A DNA stretch of 64,000 nucleotides from Verrucomicrobiota bacterium (GTDB taxonomy: Bacteria > Verrucomicrobiota > Verrucomicrobiia > Palsa-1439): the NCBI GenBank assembly GCA_003152315.1, contig PLZV01000025.1, positions 1-64,000 on the forward strand, read 5' to 3'. Positions 25,292 through 33,599 of the stretch are shown piece by piece. Numbering within the stretch: the stretch's first letter is position 1; the number at the start of each line of letters is the position of its first letter. A model generated the notes under the pieces. The model saw only the letters and a list, made by a program, of their open reading frames with translations, ran no database searches and was not told the origin of the DNA. The translations under genes were made by a program, and so were the position numbers.

Positions 25292-25593
25292 CAAGATTCC
25301 GTAGCCGACTGGCCCGCCCCAGGCGCACACGCCTCTTCCAACAACCCCATGATCTTGTGGTTCTGCATCGTAGTCACCTTTGCTGATGTTACTGAATGCC
25401 GGTTGCGTTGCAAGCTCCGCCTTGTCGGGGAACGGCGTTGCGCTGCTGCATTGACGGCGAAAGTTATTCGGCCTAGAGTTGCTGTTCTTCGGGGGCCCAT
25501 GCGAGTGCGAGCGATGGCGCAACTTCGGCAAAGGGCATCGCCGGCGGTTGACAGGGCGAGTAAGATTGCAGCCGGTCAACACGGAGGGGTGAT

Positions 25594-25941
25594 ATGAAGA
25601 ACGATCCGAAACTCAAGGCGGTCGGCAAATTGGGGGTGACGCCTCACGGTGTCGTCGAGCTGATCGATTATCAGGCGGATGCCGTCGTCAGCCGTGTGAT
25701 CCTGAAAGCGAAAACGGGTACGGTGACGGTGTTTGCGTTTGATGAGGGCCAGGGGTTGAGCGAGCATACCGCGCCGTTTGATGCGTTGATACAGGTCCTG
25801 GATGGGGAGGCGGAGATCACGATTGCCGGCAAGGCTCATCCGGTTCGGGCCGGGGAGGTCATCATGATGCCCGCGAACAAGCCGCACGCGCTGAAGGCGG
25901 TGGGACGGTTCAAGATGATGCTGGTCATGATTCGATCGTGA
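25594..25941 (+). CDS. Cupin-domain protein
   Basis: 115-aa single-domain cupin. The central barrel motifs are visible: SEHTAPFDALIQVLDGEAEI and the second motif GEVIMMPANKPHALKA with the conserved His. The G(X)5HXH part of motif 1 is reduced to a single His (EHT), as in several small regulatory or dioxygenase-like cupins. GGAGGG 8 nt upstream supports the ATG. Ligand and function are unknown. Confidence 0.85.
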   Translation: MKNDPKLKAVGKLGVTPHGVVELIDYQADAVVSRVILKAKTGTVTVFAFDEGQGLSEHTAPFDALIQVLDGEAEITIAGKAHPVRAGEVIMMPANKPHALKAVGRFKMMLVMIRS

Positions 25942-26072
25942 GCTGTCCATCGGACCGGGGAGATGTGAGATTGGGGATTGGTGATTGGAAGGGGGCGGCC
26001 AGCAGGCGATTGTCATTGTATAGCGCGGCGTCGATTGCTAGCCTGCGGGTCAACTTGAAGGGGAGAAATCTT

Positions 26073-26933
26073 ATGAGATACGCGCTCGCGTTATTGGCTG
26101 TGGTTTCCATTGTTTCAATCGCCACGCCGTCCTTTGCCGGCGACGAGGTGCTGACCAACGCCTCGATCACCGAGATGAAGAGTCTGGGGCTTGGCGACGA
26201 TGTCATTATCGGCAAAATCAAATCTTCGGCCTGCAAATTCGATACGAGCATCGCGGCGTTGAAGCAATTGAAGGACGCGAAAGTTTCCGATGCGATCATC
26301 CAGGCCATGCTCCTTGTCCTGACGCCGCCCACACCCACGGCTGCGCCAGCCGCCGCACCAACGGCCGCGGCAGCGCCGGGCGATCCGAATGATCCGAAAG
26401 CAGCGCACGTCTCCGGCATTTATCTCTACCAGGAAGTCGGCGGCAAACCGAAGATGACTCTGATGGTGCCGTCGAGAGTTCAAGAGCTTGAATCCGGTAG
26501 TGGTTGGGGCATGGCTTGGGGCGGATCGATGAAGAGCCACGCTATCCTGTCCGGGACACAAGCCGGTGTACAACTCACCGAAACCCAACCGGTGTTTTAC
26601 TTCTACTTCGACAAAAAAGAGGCAAGTCTCGGCAGTACGGACGCTTCGGCGACTTCACCCGATGATTTCGCTCTGGGAAAAATGGAGGAGCACAAAGTTC
26701 ATCACGAAATGGTGCGCAGGATCGAAGTCAGCAAGGCCAGCATGGGCGGGTATCGTGTCGGTCTAAACAAGAGCGCCATTCACACCTTTACATCCGAAAA
26801 GCTCTCGGATGGAGTTTTCAAAGTCACACCTCAGGACCTGCCACCAGGAGAATACGTCTTCGTGCAACTATTGGGCGTGCGTATGGTGAGTACGTTAAAG
26901 ATGTTTGACTTTGGGATTGCAGGCGGCAAATAA
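26073..26933 (+). CDS. Exported protein with N-terminal helical repeat domain
   Basis: 286 aa. The start at 26073 is chosen because AAGGGGAGA lies 8 nt upstream and the first residues MRYALALLAVVSIVSIATPSFAG form a signal peptide. The following ~45 residues (ITEMKSLGLGDDVIIGKIKSS...FDTSIAALKQLKDAKVSDAIIQAML) match a helical motif common in exported acidobacterial and verrucomicrobial proteins. An Ala/Pro/Thr linker and a beta-rich C-terminal domain of unknown function follow. Location is probably periplasmic or outer surface. Confidence 0.75.
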   Translation: MRYALALLAVVSIVSIATPSFAGDEVLTNASITEMKSLGLGDDVIIGKIKSSACKFDTSIAALKQLKDAKVSDAIIQAMLLVLTPPTPTAAPAAAPTAAAAPGDPNDPKAAHVSGIYLYQEVGGKPKMTLMVPSRVQELESGSGWGMAWGGSMKSHAILSGTQAGVQLTETQPVFYFYFDKKEASLGSTDASATSPDDFALGKMEEHKVHHEMVRRIEVSKASMGGYRVGLNKSAIHTFTSEKLSDGVFKVTPQDLPPGEYVFVQLLGVRMVSTLKMFDFGIAGGK

Positions 26934-27324
26934 GGCGAAGCGGCCGCCAAGACGTTTCAGGAATTTGCGCGTAAACACACTGTGTAACCGGAAACCGTCA
27001 AGCGGTTACCACCCATTCCCCGGAACTTTAGCGAGTAAAAGTCCTGCTCAAACCCCAGGCCAATTCCGCCTGTTTCCTCAAATTAAGACACTACACCCTA
27101 ACCGCTGATTTAAAGAAAGTTGCCGACCGGTTCGGCGCGCCGATGCCGGGGGGGAGCGGTAGAAGTGAGAAGGGGGAAGGGCGGAGAAGAACGCTTGAAC
27201 GCTCAACCCCGAAAAGGATTCGGGGCGGGCTGTTCAATGCGAAAATAGTCCGCGCTTGGCAGGCGCGGCTACAGCGGAAGAAATAATTTGGGCAAGGGGG
27301 CGGACGGATGGAAGGCGGTAGACT
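26934..27324 (+). other. Intergenic region with two hairpins
   Basis: No gene is seen. Two simple hairpins are present: GTAACCG (26984-26990) with CGGTTAC (27003-27009), and CCCCGAA-AAGGA-TTCGGGG near 27209-27227. Neither has a T-tract, so terminator function is uncertain. Confidence 0.5.
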
Positions 27325-28410
27325 GTGAACATCCATAAGGCAACTCACAAATATGAGGCCTGGCTGGAAGGTCAGGGGCCGTTGATCGCGCGCGATCTGC
27401 GCTTGAAGCATACGTTGATGAGGCAGGCGGTGTTTTCTTTCTTGCGGGCGACGTTCTACCGCTGGTGTCAGCTCTGGCCGGAGATTTGTCCCGATCTTGC
27501 CCAGGGGCCAGGGGTTCTTGGCGTGGGCGATTTGCATGTGGAGAATTTCGGGACGTGGCGCGATGGTGAGGGGCGTTTGGTGTGGGGCATCAATGACTTC
27601 GATGAGGTGGCAGTGATGCCGTACACCCTGGACCTGGTGCGGCTGGCCGCGAGCGCGCGTATGGCCATCGAAGCGGACCATCTGCGCGCCGATACGAAGG
27701 ATGCTTGTGATGCCATCCTGAGCGGTTACGGGGATGCTTTGAGGGCGGGTGGATGCCCGATTGTGCTTGGGGAAAAGTATGAGTGGTTGCGCGAACTGGC
27801 GAACAGTGAGGCCCGTGATCCGCTCAAGTTCTGGGAGAAGATGGGGCGGTTGCCCAGGCTGCGGCGGCGTGTTCCGCGTAGCGCGATCAAAGCCATCGAG
27901 AGCTTGATGCCGGATGCGGATGTGGAATACCGGGTGGCGCAGCGCAGGGCAGGGATCGGGAGTCTGGGACGCGAACGGTACACGGCGATTGCTGATTGGC
28001 GGGGGGGCAAGATTGCGCGCGAAGCCAAAGCGTTGGTGACTTCCGCTTATGCCTGGGCCATGGGTGGCAAGATCAAGCGCGAGGTCCTTTACCAGGAAGC
28101 GCTGGATCAGGCGGTTCGCTGCTGTGACCCCTTTGCGCGGGTGCGTGGTCGGTGGATTGTGCGTCGGCTGGCGCCCGATTGTTCGCGGATTGAGCTGTCG
28201 TCGTTGCCGAAGGAATGGGATGAGACACGGTTGTTTTATGAGATGGGATGGGAAACAGGCAATGTCCACTGCGGGACCGCGAAGGCCGTGACGATGATCG
28301 CGCGGGATTTGAGGAAGCGGCCGGCGAAGTGGTTGCACGATGGCGCCCGAGCGATGACGAAGGCCACCGTAAAGGACTGGCAGGAATGGAAGACGGCGCG
28401 GGGTGATTAA
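27325..28410 (+). CDS. DUF2252 family protein
   Basis: 361 aa. Kinase-like DUF2252 motifs are present: GVGDLHVENFGTWRDGEGR, GINDFDEVAVMPYTLDLVRLAAS, which recall the catalytic H-x-D/N-F and D-F-D loops of aminoglycoside-phosphotransferase-like folds. The C-terminal half continues with YQEALDQAVRCCDPF and MGWETGNVHCGTA. No substrate has been established for this family to my knowledge. The gene stands alone, flanked by intergenic repeats; there is no strong RBS before the ATG. Confidence 0.8.
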   Translation: MNIHKATHKYEAWLEGQGPLIARDLRLKHTLMRQAVFSFLRATFYRWCQLWPEICPDLAQGPGVLGVGDLHVENFGTWRDGEGRLVWGINDFDEVAVMPYTLDLVRLAASARMAIEADHLRADTKDACDAILSGYGDALRAGGCPIVLGEKYEWLRELANSEARDPLKFWEKMGRLPRLRRRVPRSAIKAIESLMPDADVEYRVAQRRAGIGSLGRERYTAIADWRGGKIAREAKALVTSAYAWAMGGKIKREVLYQEALDQAVRCCDPFARVRGRWIVRRLAPDCSRIELSSLPKEWDETRLFYEMGWETGNVHCGTAKAVTMIARDLRKRPAKWLHDGARAMTKATVKDWQEWKTARGD

Positions 28411-28464
28411 GCAGGGGGGGGAGGGAATTTGGGATTGGGGATTGCCGCGAAAACTACGTCGCGG

Positions 28465-28509
28465 GTTTGCCACAGACGACAGCGGCGTCTCGTCCAACTC
28501 GGCTCCGTC
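28465..28509 (+). repeat. Dispersed intergenic repeat family 1
   Basis: Starts GTTTGCCACAGACGACAG and ends CGGCTCCGTC. The reverse complement of the 16324-16368 copy with two differences. It is preceded by GGGGATTGCCGCGAAAACTA, a module also found near 41165 and in the 15885 copy. Confidence 0.75.
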
Positions 28510-28598
28510 TGACCCGGCTTGAGATTGGAGAGCGGAAGGGGGAGCGGGCGAGTGAACGGCCCGCGATGAGCGCCCGCGGCAAAGACCACGGGGGCGAG

Positions 28599-29168
28599 TC
28601 AGGTGTGTTTGGGTTTGATGGCACCGGTGAGAACTGAATGCAACGTTTCGGGGACTTGCAGGAATTCTGCCCATTTCTGCAGGTAGATGCGGTCGAGTGT
28701 GGTTCCATTGACGGCGACGACGCCGGCGGCATCGGAGAGTTGGCGGTCGGAGGGGGTGAGCTTGTGCCAATAGAGTTTGTGCAAGATGACATCCTCGGCG
28801 GTGCAAATGTAAGCCGGTTCACCAAAGAGTGTCACGCGAAGTCGCCGCGAAAACATTTCGCGTTCGAAGGGCTGCGGCTGGAGCAACCAGAAATCAACCT
28901 TGAGGGCGGAGCGTTTGTCCAGGGCATTGAACTGGTGGGGAGGTTGGTAAGCGGCGTGGATGGCTTTATCGTCCAGATGGAAATCGCTTTTAAATTCTTC
29001 CACGAGGCGCGGGATGGCGGTGGGTGGCAGTTGAATGACGAAATCCAAATCGTGGGTGCTGCGGGGGATGCCCCAGTAGTTGCTGACCATGGAACCGGTC
29101 AGCATGTAGTCGAGTTCCGCGCGATTCAGGCGCTGGAGGCAGTCGATGAGCAACTCGCGCTCGGTCAC
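28599..29168 (-). CDS. Nucleotidyltransferase-fold protein (AbiEii/MNT-like)
   Basis: 189 aa. The segment LDYMLTGSMVSNYWGIPRSTHDLDFVIQ contains the GS-x(n)-D-x-D signature of minimal nucleotidyltransferases (GS then DLD), and ALKVDFWLL supplies the third acidic residue. The C-terminal part ICTAEDVILHKLYWHK is typical of AbiEii-like and DUF6036-like NTases. It starts at GTG 29168, 2 nt after the stop of a small upstream gene, so the pair resembles a toxin-antitoxin or NTase-accessory module. Activity and role are inferred from fold only. Confidence 0.8.
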   Translation of the reverse strand: MTERELLIDCLQRLNRAELDYMLTGSMVSNYWGIPRSTHDLDFVIQLPPTAIPRLVEEFKSDFHLDDKAIHAAYQPPHQFNALDKRSALKVDFWLLQPQPFEREMFSRRLRVTLFGEPAYICTAEDVILHKLYWHKLTPSDRQLSDAAGVVAVNGTTLDRIYLQKWAEFLQVPETLHSVLTGAIKPKHT

Positions 29169-29170
29169 GG

Positions 29171-29368
29171 TCAGGCCGCCAGTTGGAGACGGTGGTGGAG
29201 GAGTTCCTCGACTTCCGTCGCGGTGGCTTGGGGATGCTGGCGGCGGATGCCTTCGCGGGCGATGTCGCAGGCCAACTCGTGCAGGTCCAGGGCGATGGCG
29301 AGACGTTGTTCGCCGGTCATGGCGCGGTAACGTTCGATCTGCGCGATGAGTGCCTGTTGCGGGTTCAC
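29171..29368 (-). CDS. Small helical partner of nucleotidyltransferase
   Basis: 65 aa starting at GTG 29368 (VNPQQALIAQIERYRAMTGEQ), followed by RLAIALDLHELACDIAREGI and a helical tail EVEELLHHRLQLA. It is too short for a confident ORF-track entry of its own and is embedded in a longer spurious frame. Its stop is 2 nt before the NTase start, so they are probably co-translated. A conserved-looking helical protein, possibly the antidote or adaptor of the NTase. Confidence 0.6.
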   Translation of the reverse strand: MNPQQALIAQIERYRAMTGEQRLAIALDLHELACDIAREGIRRQHPQATATEVEELLHHRLQLAA

Positions 29369-29477
29369 GGTGTGACGGTAGCAGAAGGGTGCGGGCGCTT
29401 CAATATCGTAGTGTGATTTTGCCGAGGATGAACACTGCTGCGGTGCGACATTCGGCCGACGCGGTGGCTGATCCGGT

Positions 29478-29717
29478 TTACTTGCGGACGTTGGCGAGGA
29501 TTCGGTTGGCGATATCCTGGAAGGCGGTGGGGATGGCGCTGGTCGTTGTGGCGAAAGCAGCGGAGCCTGTTGGCTGGGTGGAGTCGTAGGTTGGGCTGGC
29601 GGGATCGTTGGCAACTTCCTGGAAGAACGTTTGGTCAACTGCACCGAGGCCGATGGTGTAAACGGTAATGCCATTCGCACGCATGCCATTAGCCCACATT
29701 TCCCGGATTCGCTTCAC
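29478..29717 (-). pseudogene. C-terminal remnant of a TadG-like vWA protein
   Basis: 79 codons encoding ANGMRANGITVYTIGLGAVD...YDSTQPTG...FQDIANRILANVRK. This matches the last ~80 residues of the vWA proteins at 58116 and 59927 (VYAIGFG; YDSTQPSG; IASKILLRLSK). There is no start region or MIDAS part; an in-frame stop lies just upstream. It is the most likely missing end of the gene at 33600-34571, cut off by the intervening IS-bearing DNA. Confidence 0.75.
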
Positions 29718-29719
29718 AA

Positions 29720-31200
29720 GTCAATGTTAGTGACATACAGGAGCCGCATAAACAAAGGCTCTGGTCGATGTTGAAGCGACAAAAAAGCGGAGGATTCAAT
29801 GGGTGCAGGTAACAAACAGGCTCTGCGGGTAACTTTTGATAGTCGGGTGAAGTTGGAGTTTCATGGCTCGAACATTACCTCCGATGCGGGCCTGCTGGCC
29901 TACCGGGAACTCGATGAGGTGCTGGAACTGACCGCAAGGAGTGGTGGCCTGTTGGATGATTGGCGCACGGGGAAGAACACGCAACACTCGCTGGTGGCGC
30001 TGCTGCGCCAGTCGATCTTCAGCCGTCTGGCGGGTTACGACGACACCAATGACGCCGAACGGCTCGCGGTTGATCCGACCATGCGACATGTGGTGGGCGG
30101 GCGAGCCAGCGAACGCCATGCCGCCTCCACCAGCCAGATGGGCCGCTTCGAGACCGAGGTGTTGACGCAGCCGGGAAATCTGGCGGAGTTGACGAGGTTG
30201 TCCGGGTTATGGATTGATCAGTTACGGGAGCGCCAGCCCATGCGGGAACTCATCCTCGATTTGGATAGTTCGGTCAGCGAAACCTATGGCGCACAAGAAG
30301 GCACGGCCTACAACGGGCATTTCGACTGTACTTGCTACCACCCACTGTTCTGCTTCAATCAGTTCGGCGACGTAGAAGGTGCTCTGTTGCGGGAAGGCAA
30401 CGTCCCTAGCGCCAAAGATTGGCGGAGCGTGCTGGAGCCGGTGGTGGCACGGTATCGCCGCCAAAAGATGCCTCGTTACTTCCGAGCGGATGCGGCCTTT
30501 GCCAACCCGGAGGTGTATGAGTTCTTGGAAGCCGAAGGCTATGAATATGCCATCCGCCTGCCAGCCAACGCTGTGTTGCAGCAGGAGATCGAGCCGCTGC
30601 TGACCCGTTCGGTGGGGCGTCCCACGAACGCGCCGATGGCCTGGTATGCTGACTTTCTATATCAGGCGCAGAGTTGGGATCGCGCCCGGCGCGTGGTGGC
30701 CAAGGTGGAGTGGCACAAGGGCGAACTGTTCCCCCGCGTCGGGTTCATCGTGACCACTCTGGGCCGACCAGCCAAACGGGTGGTGCGGTTCTACAACCAG
30801 CGAGGCACGGCGGAGCAATGGATCAAGGAAGGCAAGAACGCCGTTAAATGGACCCGGCTGTCCTGTCACGACTTTGCCGACAACCAAGTGCGGTTGCAGC
30901 TATTTGTGCTGGCTTACAATCTGGGTAATTCTCTGCGTCAGGCCGTGCTGCCCCGAGCGGTGCGGCATTGGACGCTGACGACGTTGCGGGAGAAGCTGAT
31001 CAAGATCGGAGCGAAGGTGGTGCGCCATGCGCGGCAGGTGATCTTCCAGATGGCGGAAGTGGCAATCCCACGGGAATTGTTCCGAGCCATTCTGGAAGGG
31101 ATTCAGCGGTTGAGATTGCCCATGCCGCTGCCCGGGTAATGCTCGCCGGGCGACAAATGCGAGAAAGAAAAAGGGCAGGCGGCGATGCTTTGTTAGCGTT
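29720..31200 (+). mobile_element. IS1380-family insertion element (ends not resolved)
   Basis: The transposase gene at 29799-31139 occupies most of it. The left boundary must be close to 29720, where the vWA homology stops. I could not find convincing terminal inverted repeats by eye, so both limits are approximate. Confidence 0.45.
29799..31139 (+). CDS. IS1380-family transposase (DDE)
   Basis: 446 aa. The N-terminal SDAGLLAYRELDEVLELT and YDDTNDAERLAVDP are typical of IS1380 transposases. Catalytic-core segments include LILDLDSSVSETYGAQEG (first Asp), FRADAAFANPEVYEFLE (second Asp) and YNQRGTAEQWIKEGKNAVKWTRLSCHDFADNQVRLQL (Glu with the Y-x2-R-x2-E-x6-K-like signature). It appears full length and intact, so recent mobility is plausible. 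An AGCGGAGG-like RBS precedes the ATG. Confidence 0.93.
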   Translation: MGAGNKQALRVTFDSRVKLEFHGSNITSDAGLLAYRELDEVLELTARSGGLLDDWRTGKNTQHSLVALLRQSIFSRLAGYDDTNDAERLAVDPTMRHVVGGRASERHAASTSQMGRFETEVLTQPGNLAELTRLSGLWIDQLRERQPMRELILDLDSSVSETYGAQEGTAYNGHFDCTCYHPLFCFNQFGDVEGALLREGNVPSAKDWRSVLEPVVARYRRQKMPRYFRADAAFANPEVYEFLEAEGYEYAIRLPANAVLQQEIEPLLTRSVGRPTNAPMAWYADFLYQAQSWDRARRVVAKVEWHKGELFPRVGFIVTTLGRPAKRVVRFYNQRGTAEQWIKEGKNAVKWTRLSCHDFADNQVRLQLFVLAYNLGNSLRQAVLPRAVRHWTLTTLREKLIKIGAKVVRHARQVIFQMAEVAIPRELFRAILEGIQRLRLPMPLPG

Positions 31201-31780
31201 CGATCGAAAATCGGTGCGGAACGCAATCAAGAGCCGAAGGCATCTCCGCCGGAGTCGGGAAGCCGATCTTGGAGTCGCAAAAAGGCTTGATAGCAGTGTC
31301 CGAGGGGATAAAATGCTGATTAATGAAACTGAATGGCCCCCGATGGTCGCGGGCCGTAGGTCATATGGGAAATGTCGGCCAAGACACAACGATCACGAAT
31401 GCCAGCGGCGCCGGCCTGACTCATCTTTTTGGAAAGGCCTTCCACTTCAACCAGTTGGAACTCAAACGGGACCTCCGAAAGGTCTGCCTTCATTGGCCAG
31501 TCGCGCCGCAATCGAGAGGTATTTCACCGAAAAATGAGCTTTTGGGTGCGTCGAGGAGCACCGGCGGCCGGGCGGCCATGTCAAGGAAATCATCCCAAAC
31601 AACCCCCAAGCAACCGCCACGTAAATAATGTAAAATAAAGCTTGCAACCAAATGAGGCGATCTGGTAACTCTACTCTAGCGAGAAGAGGCACCCCGTCTG
31701 TAGGTGGAGACTTGGGCAACCAAGAGGGTGCCTTACAAGACCTAACGGTCATTGAGGGATCAGCAAGGATGGGTACGTTT
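31140..31780 (+). other. Intergenic region after the transposase
   Basis: About 640 nt. The right end of the IS must lie in the first ~100 nt but was not identified. ORF-track frames here have no recognisable features. The last 100 nt contain the three-way-junction RNA candidate described separately. Confidence 0.45.
31687..31750 (+). ncRNA. Structured RNA candidate (three-way junction, GNRA loop) upstream of PEP-CTERM gene
   Basis: P1 pairs AGGCACCC (31687-31694) with GGGTGCCT (31726-31733). Inside it are P2, GTCT-GTAGGTGG-AGAC (31696-31711), and P3, TTGG-GCAA-CCAA (31712-31723), capped by a GNRA tetraloop. A fourth hairpin GACC-TAAC-GGTC follows at 31739-31750. It ends about 30 nt before the PEP-CTERM start codon, a position that suits a leader element. 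I do not recognise it as a known riboswitch class. Confidence 0.45.
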
Positions 31781-32437
31781 ATGATGGCGAGTTCTAAACG
31801 ATCTATGAAAATACATTCAAAAACCATCATTGCACTGGCTGCTGGAGCGATTTTACTATCTGGCGTGCTGGGCCAAACGGCTCAAGCTGTTCTGCTGAAT
31901 GAGTCTGGCACATCGATCTTGGCTGATTCACTTGGGGCAAATACTGGACCCGAAGCGCTCCCTATTTCATGGTCGGTTGTCGAGAATGCTTCCTTAATTT
32001 ACACTTACACCTATACTGTTAACAATCCCGTCGGCGATGTTGTTCTAAATAATACTGGCACACCCACTTCAACACCTGAACCCGTTGACGCTTTTTCGGT
32101 TGGTTTCGACACCACGGCTCCGGGTGCTTTTATTACGGGAAGCCAAACTGGTGGCCTATTTGATGAGAATAATGGTACCGCCGGACTATTTTGGCTTCTT
32201 TTCTCCGTCAATCCAGGCACTAGCAGTGGGCCGTTGTCGTTTCAATCAGATCTGCCGCCGACGCTGGGCAATGCGAATGCGCAGGACGCAAACCCGCCCT
32301 CCCCGTGGTCTTCAAACCCCAATGGTCAACAAGTTCCCGTTCCTATAACTGTTCCCGAACCTGGTACGTGGGCGCTCGTTGCTATCGGAACCGGTCTCGG
32401 CGCTTTCCTTCGTGGACGCAGGCAAGCCCGCCGCTAG
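31781..32437 (+). CDS. PEP-CTERM sorting-domain protein
   Basis: About 218 aa. A signal peptide (MKIHSKTIIALAAGAILLSG) is followed by a beta-rich, Thr/Ser/Asn-rich body. The C-terminal sorting signal is VPEPGTWALVAIGTGLGAFL plus the basic RGRRQARR tail. PEP-CTERM proteins are exported and processed by an exosortase, usually linked to exopolysaccharide or biofilm matrix. The start is uncertain: ATG 31781 has AAGGA 11 nt upstream, ATG 31805 begins directly at the signal peptide. It lies between the two halves of the broken vWA gene. Confidence 0.82.
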   Translation: MMASSKRSMKIHSKTIIALAAGAILLSGVLGQTAQAVLLNESGTSILADSLGANTGPEALPISWSVVENASLIYTYTYTVNNPVGDVVLNNTGTPTSTPEPVDAFSVGFDTTAPGAFITGSQTGGLFDENNGTAGLFWLLFSVNPGTSSGPLSFQSDLPPTLGNANAQDANPPSPWSSNPNGQQVPVPITVPEPGTWALVAIGTGLGAFLRGRRQARR

Positions 32438-32651
32438 CCCGATTTCTGACGACGGCGTATTCTTCAACAAGTGGAGAGCCAGCAGGGCGCGAGTTGTGAT
32501 CGATGAGAGGCGAGTAGCAAGTACGATTAATCTTCCATAGTTGGCTGTGGTTTCACTCTCACCCCGGTGCCGCCACCCGACTGGAGAGGATAAGCTAAAC
32601 CAACGACGAGCAAAAATTCGGCGAATGCATAAGGAGAGAGTGAAAACAGTC

Positions 32652-33473
32652 ATGAAAAAACTACCAATGGCAATAATCGCGATCAGTTTGGCCGCCGCAA
32701 TGAGCGCCAGCGCGCAGGTGACCGTCACCGTCGATGCGACCATGGCCCCGAACGCTTTTGGCTCGCCATCCTACGATACATGGGCTGCAAACGGTATTTA
32801 CGCCGTGGAAAATGGTTTGACTTCGTATGGCGCCGCTGGTCCCGCGCAATTCAATGTCACGACCAGCCCGTTGCCCGTCGCCGCCAATTTCGTGACTGGC
32901 TTCAACTCTTGGTTGGGGCAAGCGCCGGGGCCGTACGCAGGCGAACTTGGTAATCGGGCTTCTTTTGTGGCCGTGATTAACGGTAATGGCAGTTTGATAA
33001 ACATGAATAACTTCGGCATGACCATGGCCAGTAGCGACGCGGGGAATGCGCTTGGGGTTAGCTGGCCAAATAACAGTATTCTTCCGAATGACTGGACTTA
33101 CGACGCTGGCGACATCGGGCTTGTTTTCAGTAATGGCCTGAATATCAGCGGCGGGTATACGGTTGTCAATAGTGGCGACCCCGGGCAATTGGTCAATGAA
33201 ATCATCAGCATAGGAGCAGGCAACGCTTATGCTAGTTACGACACACTCGCAACGGGCGATGACGACCCTAATCTTGGTGATACCGATCAACAAATCCTCA
33301 ACTATGATATCGCGCAAGTGGGTAGTTATGACTTCACGGGCGCTGTCACGTACGGCGCCGACAGTGGCTCCGCCACGTTTAATTTCACCGCCGTTCCCGA
33401 GCCGGCCACGGTGGCGCTCGTGGGCGCGGGCCTGATGGGCATGCTGATGGTCGTCCGCCGCCGCAAGGCCTGA
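32652..33473 (+). CDS. PEP-CTERM sorting-domain protein
   Basis: About 273 aa starting MKKLPMAIIAISLAAAMSASAQ, a clear signal peptide. The body is rich in Gly, Asn and Thr with no known enzymatic motif. The C-terminus VPEPATVALVGAGLMGMLMVVRRRKA is a textbook PEP-CTERM tripartite signal. An AAGGAG lies 15 nt before this ATG and 3 nt before an in-frame GTG at 32640, so the exact start is open. No exosortase gene is in the window. A terminator follows at 33506. Confidence 0.86.
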   Translation: MKKLPMAIIAISLAAAMSASAQVTVTVDATMAPNAFGSPSYDTWAANGIYAVENGLTSYGAAGPAQFNVTTSPLPVAANFVTGFNSWLGQAPGPYAGELGNRASFVAVINGNGSLINMNNFGMTMASSDAGNALGVSWPNNSILPNDWTYDAGDIGLVFSNGLNISGGYTVVNSGDPGQLVNEIISIGAGNAYASYDTLATGDDDPNLGDTDQQILNYDIAQVGSYDFTGAVTYGADSGSATFNFTAVPEPATVALVGAGLMGMLMVVRRRKA

Positions 33474-33505
33474 TCGAACTTTACCTGAGAATTGGGCATT
33501 CGGAT

Positions 33506-33536
33506 GAGCCTCGCAGAGTTGCGGGGCTCGTTCTTT
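33506..33536 (+). terminator. Rho-independent terminator after PEP-CTERM gene
   Basis: GAGCCTCGCA-GAGT-TGCGGGGCTC stem-loop (10 bp with one G-T pair), then GTTCTTTC. It lies 33 nt after the PEP-CTERM stop. Confidence 0.75.
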
Positions 33537-33599
33537 CGTAGTCAGCCACGAGTTTCCACCAACACAATGGTAGCATCGTAGGCTTTCGGATTATGGGCG

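Noticed and set aside
27091-28806. 571-aa minus-strand ORF
   Set aside because: Shadow of the DUF2252 gene and intergenic repeats; Pro/Arg-rich with no domain.
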